Below are positions 47,198-56,229 of a DNA stretch of 64,000 nt, piece by piece. Position numbers and translations under genes: made by a program. How positions within the stretch are numbered: position 1 is the first letter of the stretch; every line of letters begins with the position of its first letter. Origin of the DNA: Dechloromonas agitata is5 (GTDB taxonomy: Bacteria; Pseudomonadota; Gammaproteobacteria; Burkholderiales; Rhodocyclaceae); NCBI RefSeq assembly GCF_000519045.1, contig NZ_KI912532.1, positions 992,001 to 1,056,000 of the forward strand. Reading direction: 5' to 3'. A model generated the notes under the pieces. The model was given only the letters and a program-made list of their open reading frames with translations, had not been told where the DNA came from and made no database searches.

Positions 47198-49004
47198 GTG
47201 GCGTTGGACAAGCATATTTTCGGAGTGAAGGCGATTGCGCTCGCCGTTGCAGCGGCGTTTCTGCCAGGTCAAGGGGCTTTGGCAGCAGACCAGAGCGAAG
47301 ACAAGCATCTCGGTGAGATGGTCGTCAAAAGCGACAAAAGCGCACTGCCAGCCAACGTGCCGGCCAGTACGGAAAGCGTGACAGCCAAGCAGATCGCCGA
47401 GAGCGTCAACTCCGTTTCATCATCCGGAGCGTTGATGTATCTGCCCAGCGTTCATGTGCGCGAACGTTTTATCGGCGACGTCAACGGGGGTTTGGCCATG
47501 CGGATGTATGGTGTCAATTCCAGCGCCCAGACCATCGTCTATGCCGACGGCCTGCTGCTGTCGAACTTTCTGACCAATAGCTGTTGTCCCGGGCCACGCT
47601 GGGGGCTGGTGTCTCAGCATTCGATCGACCGGGTTGACGTCATCTACGGTCCCTTCTCTGCGCTCTATCCGGGTAACTCGGTCGGTGGCGTGGTGTTGAT
47701 GAGCACACACATGCCGAGCAAGTTCGAGGCGCATGCCCAACTGGATGTCTTCACTCAGAATTTCAAGCTGTACGGCACCGACGACAATTTCAACGGCCAA
47801 CACGCTGCAGCCACGCTGGGCAACAAGATCGGTGACTGGTCATTCTGGTTGAGCGTGGATCGGCTGGACAATCGCAGTCATCCGACGGATTTCAGCTCGG
47901 CGACGGCCAAATCTGGGGGGCCGGCAGTCGCGGGACAATACACCGTGGTCAACGGTGCAGTATTCGACCGTGACATTGCCAACAACCAGCGGGTCATCAC
48001 AGCGGCGACCAGTATTGACCACACCGTGAAGGATGATGCGACCATCAAGGTTGCGTATGACTTCACGCCCTCCGTGCGAGCAACCTACACGTTCAACATC
48101 TGGCAGAACACGTCAGACAAGACGGTCGATAGCTATTTGCGTGATGCGGCCGGGAACACGATTTATGGCACCAAGTCGGGGGTCAATCCCTATCGTTATG
48201 TACGCATCAACGGCCAAGACTATACGGTCACTGCACCGAGTGCCAGCTATACGGAGAGTGAGTACCTGATGCACGGGCTATCGCTCAAGTCGGATAGTGG
48301 CGGAACCTGGGCCTGGGAGCTGGTGGCCAGCTATTTCAACCAGAACAAGGATGTCGTTCGTGCGTCGTCCGGCAACTACGGCACAACGCCGAGTTCAGCC
48401 GCAACGGCCGGTTCAATTACTTTTGGCGACGGAACCGGCTGGCACAATGTCGACCTGCGCGGTATCTGGCGTCCGGATGGCGGCATCAGCAGCGAGCATC
48501 AGGTCAGCTTTGGTTTCCATAGTGACACCTATACGACGAAGTCCGACAAATACGACCTTGCTGCCGGAAGCTGGCAATCGAGCGCGCCTGCGACCTTGAA
48601 CGCCAATTCGCGCGGCGAGACCTCGACGAATGCGCTCTATATTCAGGATGCTTGGCAGTTCTCGCCGAAATGGAAACTGGTTATGGGCGGCCGTCAGGAG
48701 TACTGGGAGGCATCAAAGGGCAGCAACTACGCTAACGGCACCAATGTCACCTACCAGGACAAGCGCGTGAGCGCGTTTTCACCGAAGGCTTCGCTCTCCT
48801 ACCAGGCGTCCGATGACTGGATGTTGCGAGGTTCGTACGGTCGTGGCGTCCGCTTTCCGACCGTGGGGGAGTTGTTCAAGAACGTCGGCATCAAGACGGT
48901 TGGCGGTGCGACCCCGACACCCGCTGAAATTGCGGCCTTTCCAGCACCCTACAATGTAGCGCTGACCAACAACCCGAATCTGAAGCCCGAGACGGCTGAT
49001 TCAT
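47198..49004 (+). pseudogene. TonB-dependent receptor, 5' part, broken by an IS element
   Basis: 602 residues before the break. Signal-peptide-like start (GVKAIALAVAAAFLPGQGALA), plug domain (LMYLPSVHVRERFIGDVNGGLAMRMYG, DVIYGPFSALYPGNSVGGVVLMST), then beta-barrel strands. An unusual CCPGPRW lies in the plug. The natural frame continues at 50658 after removal of one target copy: ADS-WEFTVERF, giving 804 residues, a normal receptor length. Read as is, translation stops (TAA) three codons into the IS. GTG 47198 has GAGGG upstream. Ligand unknown. Confidence 0.9.
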
Positions 49005-50652
49005 CCTAAAAACCTCAGTTACCCCACCCGGTTTGCATGATCGGTCAGCAAACGAAGGGGTGCCGGTGGCCCGATGGCCGCGATGGTGCGCTTGAGATGG
49101 TCGCAACAGCGCAGCCAGACCGATGGGGCGGTGAACTGCTCCGCAGCTTCGCTCATCCAGGCTTGAAGCTGGCTGGACACGCGCACGAGCACCTGCCGGG
49201 CCTTGTCGAAGTAGGCATGCTGGCCAGTGAGCGTGATCGTGGTCTGGCCGGCATGCTCGGTGCGCCGACCGACCGAGGACATCAACCAGGGCCGGCTGGT
49301 GATGGCCTCGAGTCGGGCTTCGGGGTTGGCCAGGCGCACGAACAGACTCCACCAGTTGTAGATCAGCGCCACGGCACGCGCGGACAGTTGGCAGCGATGC
49401 AGATCGTGCGTGGTGAAGCCACCCCAGCCCCACTGGTTCTTGAGCTCGTCGAAGGCGTTCTCCGCGTCGGCCCGGTCACGGTAGAGCTGGCCGAGCGAGA
49501 GGATTTCGTGGTCCAGATTCGTGACCAGCACGGCGTACTCGTAGCCGGTGATGCGCTTTGCGCCCTTGCGGTCGGCCTCGATGAAGCCCAGCAATTGCTG
49601 ACCGTTGTCCTCCTGGGCGACGAGCATCTCGCCCTTCAAGGCGCGACGCAGCACGACCACGCGGCGCTTGTCCTCCCAGCCGGTGAGTGCCAGCGTGCTG
49701 TCGATCCCTTCCCAGCCCTGACCGGCATCGCACCAGCCCGAGACCCGGAACAGACGCTCGATGTGGCGCTTGACGTTCTTCGACAGGCGCAGCTTGAACA
49801 GATAGGGCTGCGCGCGCGCTTCGAGCTCGCGCATGATGCCGTCCGACCCGAAACCGCAATCGCCGCGCACGATTTTGGGCCGCTGATGGGCGGGCAGTTC
49901 ATCGAGGATCCTGAGCAGACCGGGCAAGGTGTGACTGCCCGAGTGCTCGTTGCCCGCCTTGACCTCGACCCCCATCACCAGGCGCAGCCCGGCCATCAGG
50001 TAGGTGTGGTAACTGTGCGAAGGCCGCCCCGGCTTCTTCGGGTTGTACGACACGACCGCCCCCTCCTGCTTGCCGTACAGCGGCTTGATCGTTGTGTCGA
50101 TGTCCAGAATCCAGGGCACATCGAGCAAGGGCGCGGTGCTCTCGCGCAGGTGGTCGTCGAGCCAGCTCACCCCTTTGTCTTCGGGAATCGCCACCAGCGC
50201 CCGGCGCAGCGCATCCTCGCTGATCACCTTGTTCATCCCCAGCAGCCCCGGATTGACCCCGTCACAGCGAATCGTCGTGACGTGCGAGTAGCGCCGGTGC
50301 CCCGACAGAATCGACAGCATCCAGGTGCCGAGCACATCGGCCCTGGTCGGTGCGTTCGGGCTCGAGTACGACAGCGGGCAGCGATCCTGCCAGCCCGACC
50401 ACAGCCCCGTCAGGGTCAGGAACTCGATGAAGTACGCCAGTTGCCCCATCGGCGTGGCCGCGCCATCTGCTTCCCAGCGAACACGCACGCGACCGCCCGC
50501 CGTCTGCACCCCCGCACACGACAAAAGCATTTCCTCGGCGTCCAGACGCTTCAATTTCGACTCACCCATCGGGTGACTCCCTCGATCAACAGCAAACCCA
50601 TAGCCTGCCAGCGGTTCGAGCAAGCTGCACATCACCAACTGAGATTTTTAGG
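49005..50652. mobile_element. IS1380-type insertion sequence
   Basis: 1648 bp with terminal inverted repeats CCTAAAAACCTCAGTT at the left and its complement with one mismatch at the right. It is flanked by the 5-bp direct repeat TTCAT (49000-49004 and 50653-50657). It carries one transposase gene reading leftward, opposite to the receptor. The clean target duplication and near-perfect inverted repeats suggest a recent event. Confidence 0.93.
49019..50569 (-). CDS. IS1380-family DDE transposase
   Basis: 516 residues from ATG 50569 (GGGAG upstream; an in-frame start at 50638 would add 23 residues). DDE residues lie in WILDIDTTIKPLYG, VRGDCGFGS and the E of YRDRADAENAFDELKNQWG, the YREXXK-type signature of this IS group. 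It fills the element almost end to end and has no frameshift, so it is probably active. Confidence 0.9.
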   Translation of the reverse strand: MGESKLKRLDAEEMLLSCAGVQTAGGRVRVRWEADGAATPMGQLAYFIEFLTLTGLWSGWQDRCPLSYSSPNAPTRADVLGTWMLSILSGHRRYSHVTTIRCDGVNPGLLGMNKVISEDALRRALVAIPEDKGVSWLDDHLRESTAPLLDVPWILDIDTTIKPLYGKQEGAVVSYNPKKPGRPSHSYHTYLMAGLRLVMGVEVKAGNEHSGSHTLPGLLRILDELPAHQRPKIVRGDCGFGSDGIMRELEARAQPYLFKLRLSKNVKRHIERLFRVSGWCDAGQGWEGIDSTLALTGWEDKRRVVVLRRALKGEMLVAQEDNGQQLLGFIEADRKGAKRITGYEYAVLVTNLDHEILSLGQLYRDRADAENAFDELKNQWGWGGFTTHDLHRCQLSARAVALIYNWWSLFVRLANPEARLEAITSRPWLMSSVGRRTEHAGQTTITLTGQHAYFDKARQVLVRVSSQLQAWMSEAAEQFTAPSVWLRCCDHLKRTIAAIGPPAPLRLLTDHANRVG

Positions 50653-50657
50653 TTCAT

Positions 50658-51265
50658 GGGAGTTCACGGTTGAGCGTTTCCTGGCGCAGGGCGTCTGGCG
50701 TACCTCGCTGTTCGGCGAAGAAAAACGCGATGCCCTGATTTCCCAAACAGACTTGACGACCATTCCGGGCTACAGCATCAGCAGTGTCCAGAACGTCGAT
50801 AAGGTTCGCACCTATGGTATCGAGACCTCGCTGCAGGCGAACGATTTCCTGATTTCTGGCCTCGATATCTCGGGTAGCGTTGGCTACATTCATGCACGCA
50901 TCACGGAAGACCGGGCCAATCGCGGCCTGGAGGGTACTGAAATCCCGTTGGTGCCGGCCTGGCGCGCTTCATTACTCGGCGTGTACCATGCTTCCGATGC
51001 GCTGTCGTACAGCCTGGGCTGGCGTTATAGCGCTAGCCAGCACAGCGCACTCTACGATACGACCGCCCAGCGATACACCGATCCGAATCCTGGTGTCTAT
51101 GGCGGGCGCAGCAGTTTCAGCGTGTTCGATGCAAAGGTGGTTTACCGGTTGGCCAGGCAGTGGTCGGCTTCGCTGGGGATCGACAACATCACCAACGCCA
51201 AGTACTACACACTTTATCCCTATGCCCAGCGCACCTTCTTTGCTGGCATAAAGTTTGACCTTTGA
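50658..51265 (+). pseudogene. TonB-dependent receptor, 3' part, after the IS
   Basis: About 202 codons resuming the same reading frame (WEFTVERFLAQGVWRTSLFGEEKRDALISQ). They end in the barrel C-terminus, whose last strand is YAQRTFFAGIKFDL with the terminal phenylalanine-type outer-membrane signature. No start site of its own is seen. Precise excision of the IS with one target copy would restore the full receptor. Confidence 0.88.
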
Positions 51266-51284
51266 TGCATAGCGGGGCGTCACG

Positions 51285-52535
51285 ATGAACAACCATAGGC
51301 TGGCAGCAGGGCTATTGCGGATGATTGATGTCGTCAGGCAGTGCCTGCCCCGAGCAGGCTCCCTGGTATCTGTCATGGTGCTGGCATCGGTGGTGCCCGT
51401 CGGGCAGGCGGCCGATGTCATGCCCGCCATGCGGGTAGCCAAGGCGACACGTCCGGAGTTGGGCAGCTCGGCTATCTTCGCTCCCGATGGCAGCCTGCTG
51501 GCGGTTGCCAAACAGGGCGAGCATGTGATGATTTACCGTAGCTCCGACGAGGGGCGGACATGGTCGCCTCCCGCTGTTGTCAACGCCCAGCCGGAAGCAA
51601 TTTCTGCCGATGGTGAGAATCGCCCGAAGATCGCATTTGCTGCCGATGGTGGGTTACTGGTGTCATGGACGCATCCCTTTCCGAAGCCGAATACGGGCGC
51701 CATCCGCTTGGCCAGAGCGGACGACGGCCAGAATTTCTCGGCACCGCAAACCGTCCATCGGGATCCTGCCGAAATTACCCACCGCTTCGAATCCCTGCTA
51801 CCCCTGCCCGACAACCGGGTAATTCTGGCCTGGATCGACAAACGGGACCTGGAAGCAGCCAAGGCCAACAAAAATGCTTGGCGGGGTGCCGGAATCTATG
51901 CGGCCGTGTCGACCGACGGCGGCCGCAGCTTTCAGCCCGAATACAAGCTGGCAGACCATTCCTGTGAATGCTGCCGGGTGACCAGCGCGCGTGATCGCGA
52001 CGGCGCACCACTCTTCATGTGGCGCCACGTCTTCGAACCGAACGAGCGCGACCACGCCTTGGCCCGCCTGAAGTCGGATGGCAGCGTGGATAGCATTCAG
52101 CGCGCTACTTTCGAGCGCTGGAAGGTCGATGGCTGCCCGCACCACGGTCCGTCCCTGGCAGTCGATGAGCACGGGGTGCGTCACGCTGTTTGGTTCAACC
52201 AGAAGGACGGCGAGGGCCGTGTCCACTACGGTCGCTGGCTACCGGGGGATGAAATACGGATTGAAGGGCAGCGCACCGTGGGCGGCTCTCGTGCAGCACA
52301 TGCCGATCTGGCGGTGGCTGCGGACAAGGTATTGATTGCCTGGAAGGAGTTCGATGGCGAGGGTACCCAGTTGCGGACACTGTTCTCCGGGGATGGCGGC
52401 AAGAGCTTTGTCGAAAGGACGCTGGCAGCGACGGATGGCGCTTCCGATCAACCCCGGGTCATTCGGCACCAGGCCAGGCTCTTCGTCTTCTGGCGCACCG
52501 CTGCCGAAAGCTTTCGCGTCTTCGCCCAGCCATGA
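51285..52535 (+). CDS. Secreted sialidase-fold (BNR repeat) protein
   Basis: 416 residues. Signal peptide (SLVSVMVLASVVPVGQA), then BNR/Asp-box-like repeats (SSDEGRTWSPP, STDGGRSFQPEYK, SGDGGKSFVE) giving a six-bladed propeller. An unusual CECCR motif lies near residue 226, possibly metal or disulfide. Real sialidase activity is not indicated, since the catalytic Arg triad is not clear. It lies 19 bases after the receptor gene and overlaps the next start by four bases, so it belongs to the same operon; a role tied to that receptor or to metal uptake is inferred. Confidence 0.75.
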   Translation: MNNHRLAAGLLRMIDVVRQCLPRAGSLVSVMVLASVVPVGQAADVMPAMRVAKATRPELGSSAIFAPDGSLLAVAKQGEHVMIYRSSDEGRTWSPPAVVNAQPEAISADGENRPKIAFAADGGLLVSWTHPFPKPNTGAIRLARADDGQNFSAPQTVHRDPAEITHRFESLLPLPDNRVILAWIDKRDLEAAKANKNAWRGAGIYAAVSTDGGRSFQPEYKLADHSCECCRVTSARDRDGAPLFMWRHVFEPNERDHALARLKSDGSVDSIQRATFERWKVDGCPHHGPSLAVDEHGVRHAVWFNQKDGEGRVHYGRWLPGDEIRIEGQRTVGGSRAAHADLAVAADKVLIAWKEFDGEGTQLRTLFSGDGGKSFVERTLAATDGASDQPRVIRHQARLFVFWRTAAESFRVFAQP

Positions 52536-52993
52536 AGCCAGCACTGCTCGCCTTGCCGGCACTAATTTTTGCGGCTGTCGTTCAGGCTGCCGAGCCCACG
52601 CCCCTGGATCGTTCGATGGCGAGTCAATTGGCGGACCCTGCCCGGCATCGGCAACCAACCGTTGTTGCGCTGTGGTCCCTCGACTGCAGCCATTGCAAGA
52701 AGAATCTGCAAATACTGTCTGACCTGGCGAAAAAGCACCGGCGTTTGCGTGTGCTGACGGTTGCCGCTGAAGTGGCAACCGCCGAACATCAGCCGCTACT
52801 GACGCGTTTTGCGTTGTCCGGCCCTGCCTACGCCTATGGCAACGACAGCCCGGAGTCCCTGGCCTATGCCCTCGACTCTGGCTGGGCGGGGGAGCTGCCG
52901 CGAACCTTTTTGTACGATGGCAAAGGGGGGCAGCGCAAGGTTTCGGGCGTACTCAGCGCCATCGACATCGAGCGGGCAACCGGTTTGCGCTGA
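52532..52993 (+). CDS. Periplasmic thioredoxin-like protein
   Basis: 153 residues. Signal peptide MKPALLALPALIFAAVVQAA, thioredoxin-fold active site in ALWSLDCSHCKKNLQIL (CxxC = CSHC), cis-Pro-like ELPRTFLYDGKGG. Probably a membrane-proximal disulfide or reductase factor. It starts within the preceding stop (ATGA) and ends the receptor/sialidase/thioredoxin operon. It may act on the CECC protein next to it (inference). Confidence 0.8.
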   Translation: MKPALLALPALIFAAVVQAAEPTPLDRSMASQLADPARHRQPTVVALWSLDCSHCKKNLQILSDLAKKHRRLRVLTVAAEVATAEHQPLLTRFALSGPAYAYGNDSPESLAYALDSGWAGELPRTFLYDGKGGQRKVSGVLSAIDIERATGLR

Positions 52994-53057
52994 AGCGCTT
53001 GTGCCGGGCGAATCGGCTTTCTCCGGTATGGCAGCGCAGATGCCTCACTGCCTGAAA

Positions 53058-53082
53058 GAAAAACCCCGGCTTGCGCCGGGGT
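53058..53082 (-). terminator. Intrinsic terminator of the copper-receptor gene
   Basis: On the minus strand an ACCCCGGC/GCCGGGGT stem with a 4-base loop is followed by TTTTTCTTTC, 27 bases past the receptor stop. Confidence 0.85.
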
Positions 53083-53108
53083 CGGAAGATTGTTGAAAGA
53101 GGGCTGGT

Positions 53109-55421
53109 TCAGAACTTCACATTCACCCCGGCGTAGATCGAGCGGCCCATGCCCGGAACGGCGATGCCGTAGGCTGGCGAATAGGTGCCGGTGGCGCTCA
53201 TCGTCGTCCCCTGGCCGGTGTAAGCACCGCCCAGCGGCAGGTAGTAGAAGCGGTCGAACAGGTTTTCAACGCCGAAGTCCACACGAACATTCTTCCAGGT
53301 GTAGCTGGTACGCAGATGCGTCAGGCTGTAGCCTGCCGTGTGCACTTCGTTACGTACCGAGGAGGTGTCGTTCTTGCCGGCTACGCCAACCAGTTCGACG
53401 GCATTGCTCCAGCTACCGTACTGATGAGTCAGTGCTACTTTGCCGTTGAGCGGCATGATGTTGTAAAGATTGCCACCCGTATCGCGGTTCTCACCCTTGG
53501 TATAGTTCATCAAGCCGCGCAGGCCGAATTCGCCCAGGCCCGTCTTGGCCAGCGGCATGCGGCCAGAGAGGTCGAGGCCGTAGAGACGGGCCGACTGGTT
53601 GGCGTACTGCAGGGTGACAAAGCGATTGTTGGCCGTTGCGTTGGGCGATGCACAGGTCGTCGAATTGTTGCAACGAACAGCATCGATGTAGTCATCAACA
53701 TGGGTGTAATAGGGGGTTGCCTTCAACTCCCAGCTACGGTCAGTGGCATGCCAGTCGAAGGTAAAGGAAGCGGTGTAGGCCTTCTCCGGCTTCAGATCCA
53801 TGTTGCCGACGTAGCCGTTGCCATCGCCGACGAAGTTGTTCATCAGCGCTGCCATGCCCCAGGTCGACCACGTGTAGCGTTCGTAGAGGTTCGGCGAGCG
53901 CACCTTGCGGGCCAGGCCGAATTCGACGTCGGTCATGTTGTTCGGGGTGTAGCGGGCGAGGGCCGTCAGGTCAATGTTGTTGTCGACACGGTTGCGGTCG
54001 CGAGTGTTGTAGGCGGCGGCATCGATTTGTTGGTTATTCCACATCGGTGCGCTGCCGTTAGTCGAGGGGTTGTATCCACGAACTATTCCGGCATCTGTTT
54101 CAACGCGCTCGTAGCGGGCGCCGACCAACGTCGTCCATTGCTTGCCGATACGTCGCTCCCATTCGGCAAAGGCACCCAGACGGTCGCGCTTGCCGTCATT
54201 GATGTTCTCGAAGGTTCCCGGCATCATCCCGCCGCCCGAGGCCGGCCACCAGTCGTGCAGGGTGTAATGCTGATAGAGCGCCCCGACGCGCAGCAGATCG
54301 TTGGCACCCAGATCGACATCCGCTTTCAAGTTGACACCGGTTGTCTTGCTGGCCGAATACATGGGCATGCCAGCTGCACAGGTGGATGTTCCAACCGGCG
54401 AACAAGGGAAGCCATTTTCCGCGTTGCTGCCACCGGACCCGGTCGGAGGTGCGCCGTTCCCATACCAAAACCGCTTGTCAGCCCCAAAATCCATGAAGTG
54501 ATCAACTTGTTCATGGTAGGCGCGTGCCTCGAACATGCCCCAGTCGTACTGGCCGAGATAGCGCAGGTTGATGCGCTTTTGCTCGTTGTCGAGCATGTCC
54601 ATGCGCTGGTTGGGGTAGAGCTGGTAAGGCACGTCCTGATAGCCGAACTTGGCCTCGACCAGATGGTTGCCGCCGCGCACGGCGAAGCCGAGGGTATGGG
54701 TGCGGCTTTCATAGGCCGTGGAGCCGACTTCATCGAGGGCCATCGTATGACCGATACGGCCGGTTGATGTCCACCGTTTGAAATCGCCACCGGCCTTGTA
54801 GTTGTCCGCCTTGGCCAGGGCGCCGGTGTAGGTGACGCTGATGTTCTCGGTGGCCAGCGTGGCCGACAGGTTGCCGCCCCGGGCATTGTTGTTGCTGTGG
54901 AAGAAGGCGCCGATTTCGCCCTTGGCCAGTGTGCCCTGGCCCGGCGCGGCGAACTGCGGCGCGGCGGTTTCGGCAACGATGGTGCCACCGATGCTGTCAC
55001 CGCCGACGCTGACCGGGGTGATGCCGGCGAAGACCTTGATCTTGGCGACGTTGGTCGGGTCAAGATAGGACATCGGCGGATTCATGTGGTTGGGGCAGGA
55101 GGCGATGAAATCCATGCCATCCACCGTGATGCGCAGGCGATCATCGGCCAGGCCGTGGATCACCGGCAGGCTGGAGACGCCGCCGGCACCATAGAGGCTG
55201 ACGCCGGGTACGTCGCGCAGCAGCGCGGCGGCGTCTCGGGTGATGGCGTGCTGGGCGGCGATCTCGGCCGCACCGATTTGCTGCGGCGTAGCGGCGTCAC
55301 GGATCTTGCCGGCATTGACCACGACCTCGTTCAAGGTCGTTTGAGCCGTGGCCTGTTGGCAGGCCAGTGACGAAAAGGCGACAGCCATTGCTGCCACCAA
55401 GGGGTGGATACGGTATCCCAT
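53109..55421 (-). CDS. OprC/NosA-like TonB-dependent copper receptor
   Basis: 770-residue outer-membrane receptor. A signal peptide is followed by the plug with DGMDFIASCPNHMNPPMSYLDP, which contains CxxxM (C109, M113), and the barrel with DHFMDF (H308, M310). These match the CxxxM/HxM copper site known for OprC and NosA-type receptors. The barrel ends SIYAGVNVKF. It imports copper across the outer membrane using the tonB-exbBD genes nearby. No stop or frameshift. Upstream are two GGCAAWTTGTC boxes. Confidence 0.88.
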   Translation of the reverse strand: MGYRIHPLVAAMAVAFSSLACQQATAQTTLNEVVVNAGKIRDAATPQQIGAAEIAAQHAITRDAAALLRDVPGVSLYGAGGVSSLPVIHGLADDRLRITVDGMDFIASCPNHMNPPMSYLDPTNVAKIKVFAGITPVSVGGDSIGGTIVAETAAPQFAAPGQGTLAKGEIGAFFHSNNNARGGNLSATLATENISVTYTGALAKADNYKAGGDFKRWTSTGRIGHTMALDEVGSTAYESRTHTLGFAVRGGNHLVEAKFGYQDVPYQLYPNQRMDMLDNEQKRINLRYLGQYDWGMFEARAYHEQVDHFMDFGADKRFWYGNGAPPTGSGGSNAENGFPCSPVGTSTCAAGMPMYSASKTTGVNLKADVDLGANDLLRVGALYQHYTLHDWWPASGGGMMPGTFENINDGKRDRLGAFAEWERRIGKQWTTLVGARYERVETDAGIVRGYNPSTNGSAPMWNNQQIDAAAYNTRDRNRVDNNIDLTALARYTPNNMTDVEFGLARKVRSPNLYERYTWSTWGMAALMNNFVGDGNGYVGNMDLKPEKAYTASFTFDWHATDRSWELKATPYYTHVDDYIDAVRCNNSTTCASPNATANNRFVTLQYANQSARLYGLDLSGRMPLAKTGLGEFGLRGLMNYTKGENRDTGGNLYNIMPLNGKVALTHQYGSWSNAVELVGVAGKNDTSSVRNEVHTAGYSLTHLRTSYTWKNVRVDFGVENLFDRFYYLPLGGAYTGQGTTMSATGTYSPAYGIAVPGMGRSIYAGVNVKF

Positions 55422-55490
55422 GCGTTCTCCCTGATTAAAAGTATATTAGTGCGCGCGAATTTTCCTTCTCCCGGGGTGGCTGAGGAATGC

Positions 55491-55501
55491 GGCAAATTGT
55501 C
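55491..55501. promoter_or_regulatory. GGCAAATTGTC box upstream of the copper receptor (1)
   Basis: Imperfect copy of the tonB palindrome GGCAATTTGCC (one half reads TTGTC), 70 bases upstream of the receptor start. Confidence 0.4.
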
Positions 55502-55531
55502 GCAGGGCGGTGGTGCGGCGTTTTGCCGCGC

Positions 55532-55542
55532 GGCAATTTGTC
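55532..55542. promoter_or_regulatory. GGCAATTTGTC box upstream of the copper receptor (2)
   Basis: Second copy, 30 bases beyond the first and in the same orientation. It differs from the tonB box at one position. Confidence 0.4.
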
Positions 55543-55657
55543 CGATTCCCAAGGTACGAAAATGCCAATAGGATGTGCCCGTTCCCGTGCCGCCCACCTC
55601 CCATGATGCTTTTCCCAAATGCATTCCGGCACGGGAGCCCTGTATGGAGGATTCACC

Positions 55658-56137
55658 ATGTCATTCTCGATTCATCGCGGTGTCGTTGGTTTGGCTCTTG
55701 TCTTCTCCTGCTCGTTGGTCACGGCAGCGGGCGTGGACGACGATTTGCGCGAGGCTGCCAAGCTCCACCGCAAGGGTGAAACGGCCCGGGCCGTGGCGAT
55801 CTGGCAGTTCTGGGCGGCGAAGGGCGAGGTGGATGCGGCATATAACCTGGCCGTCATTCACCAGCACGGCGATGGCGTGGCGGTCGATTACGCCAGGGCG
55901 TTGCATTGGTATCGGCAGGCTGCGGAGCGCGGGGACAAAGCCTCACAATTCCAGATCGGCCTGATGTACCAGACAGGACAGGGGGTGGCAGTCGATGCGG
56001 CAGCAGCGCACCGCTGGTTCACGATGCATCGCCGCGAGCATCTGCATCATCATGGCCACGAGTTGCAGATGGCGGCCCGGCGTGACCAGATGCCGACCCT
56101 GGCGGCTGTTGTGCCGGCACCGGGCGCGACCCGCTGA
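55658..56137 (+). CDS. Secreted Sel1-repeat (TPR-like) protein
   Basis: 159 residues. A signal peptide (VVGLALVFSCSLVTAAG) is followed by two to three Sel1 repeats (AAYNLAVIHQHGDGVAVDYARALHWYRQAAERGD; QFQIGLMYQTGQGVAVDAAAAHRWFTM) and a His-rich tail (REHLHHHGHE) that could bind metal. ATG 55658 with GGAGG. It is divergent from the copper receptor, which makes a metal-related role plausible but unproven. Confidence 0.8.
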   Translation: MSFSIHRGVVGLALVFSCSLVTAAGVDDDLREAAKLHRKGETARAVAIWQFWAAKGEVDAAYNLAVIHQHGDGVAVDYARALHWYRQAAERGDKASQFQIGLMYQTGQGVAVDAAAAHRWFTMHRREHLHHHGHELQMAARRDQMPTLAAVVPAPGATR

Positions 56138-56229
56138 GGGGCGGGGCGCGGACCCGGTTCATTCCTGCTTGACGCGCTGCTCCGCTCGCCGCACGTTCGA
56201 CTGCCCGGCAAGCGGAGCGGGCGAATCGC

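Noticed and set aside
49037..51265. 742-codon plus-strand frame running from the IS into the receptor
   Set aside because: It is chimeric: antisense of the transposase joined to the true 3' end of the receptor. Only the part after 50657 is a real coding sequence.
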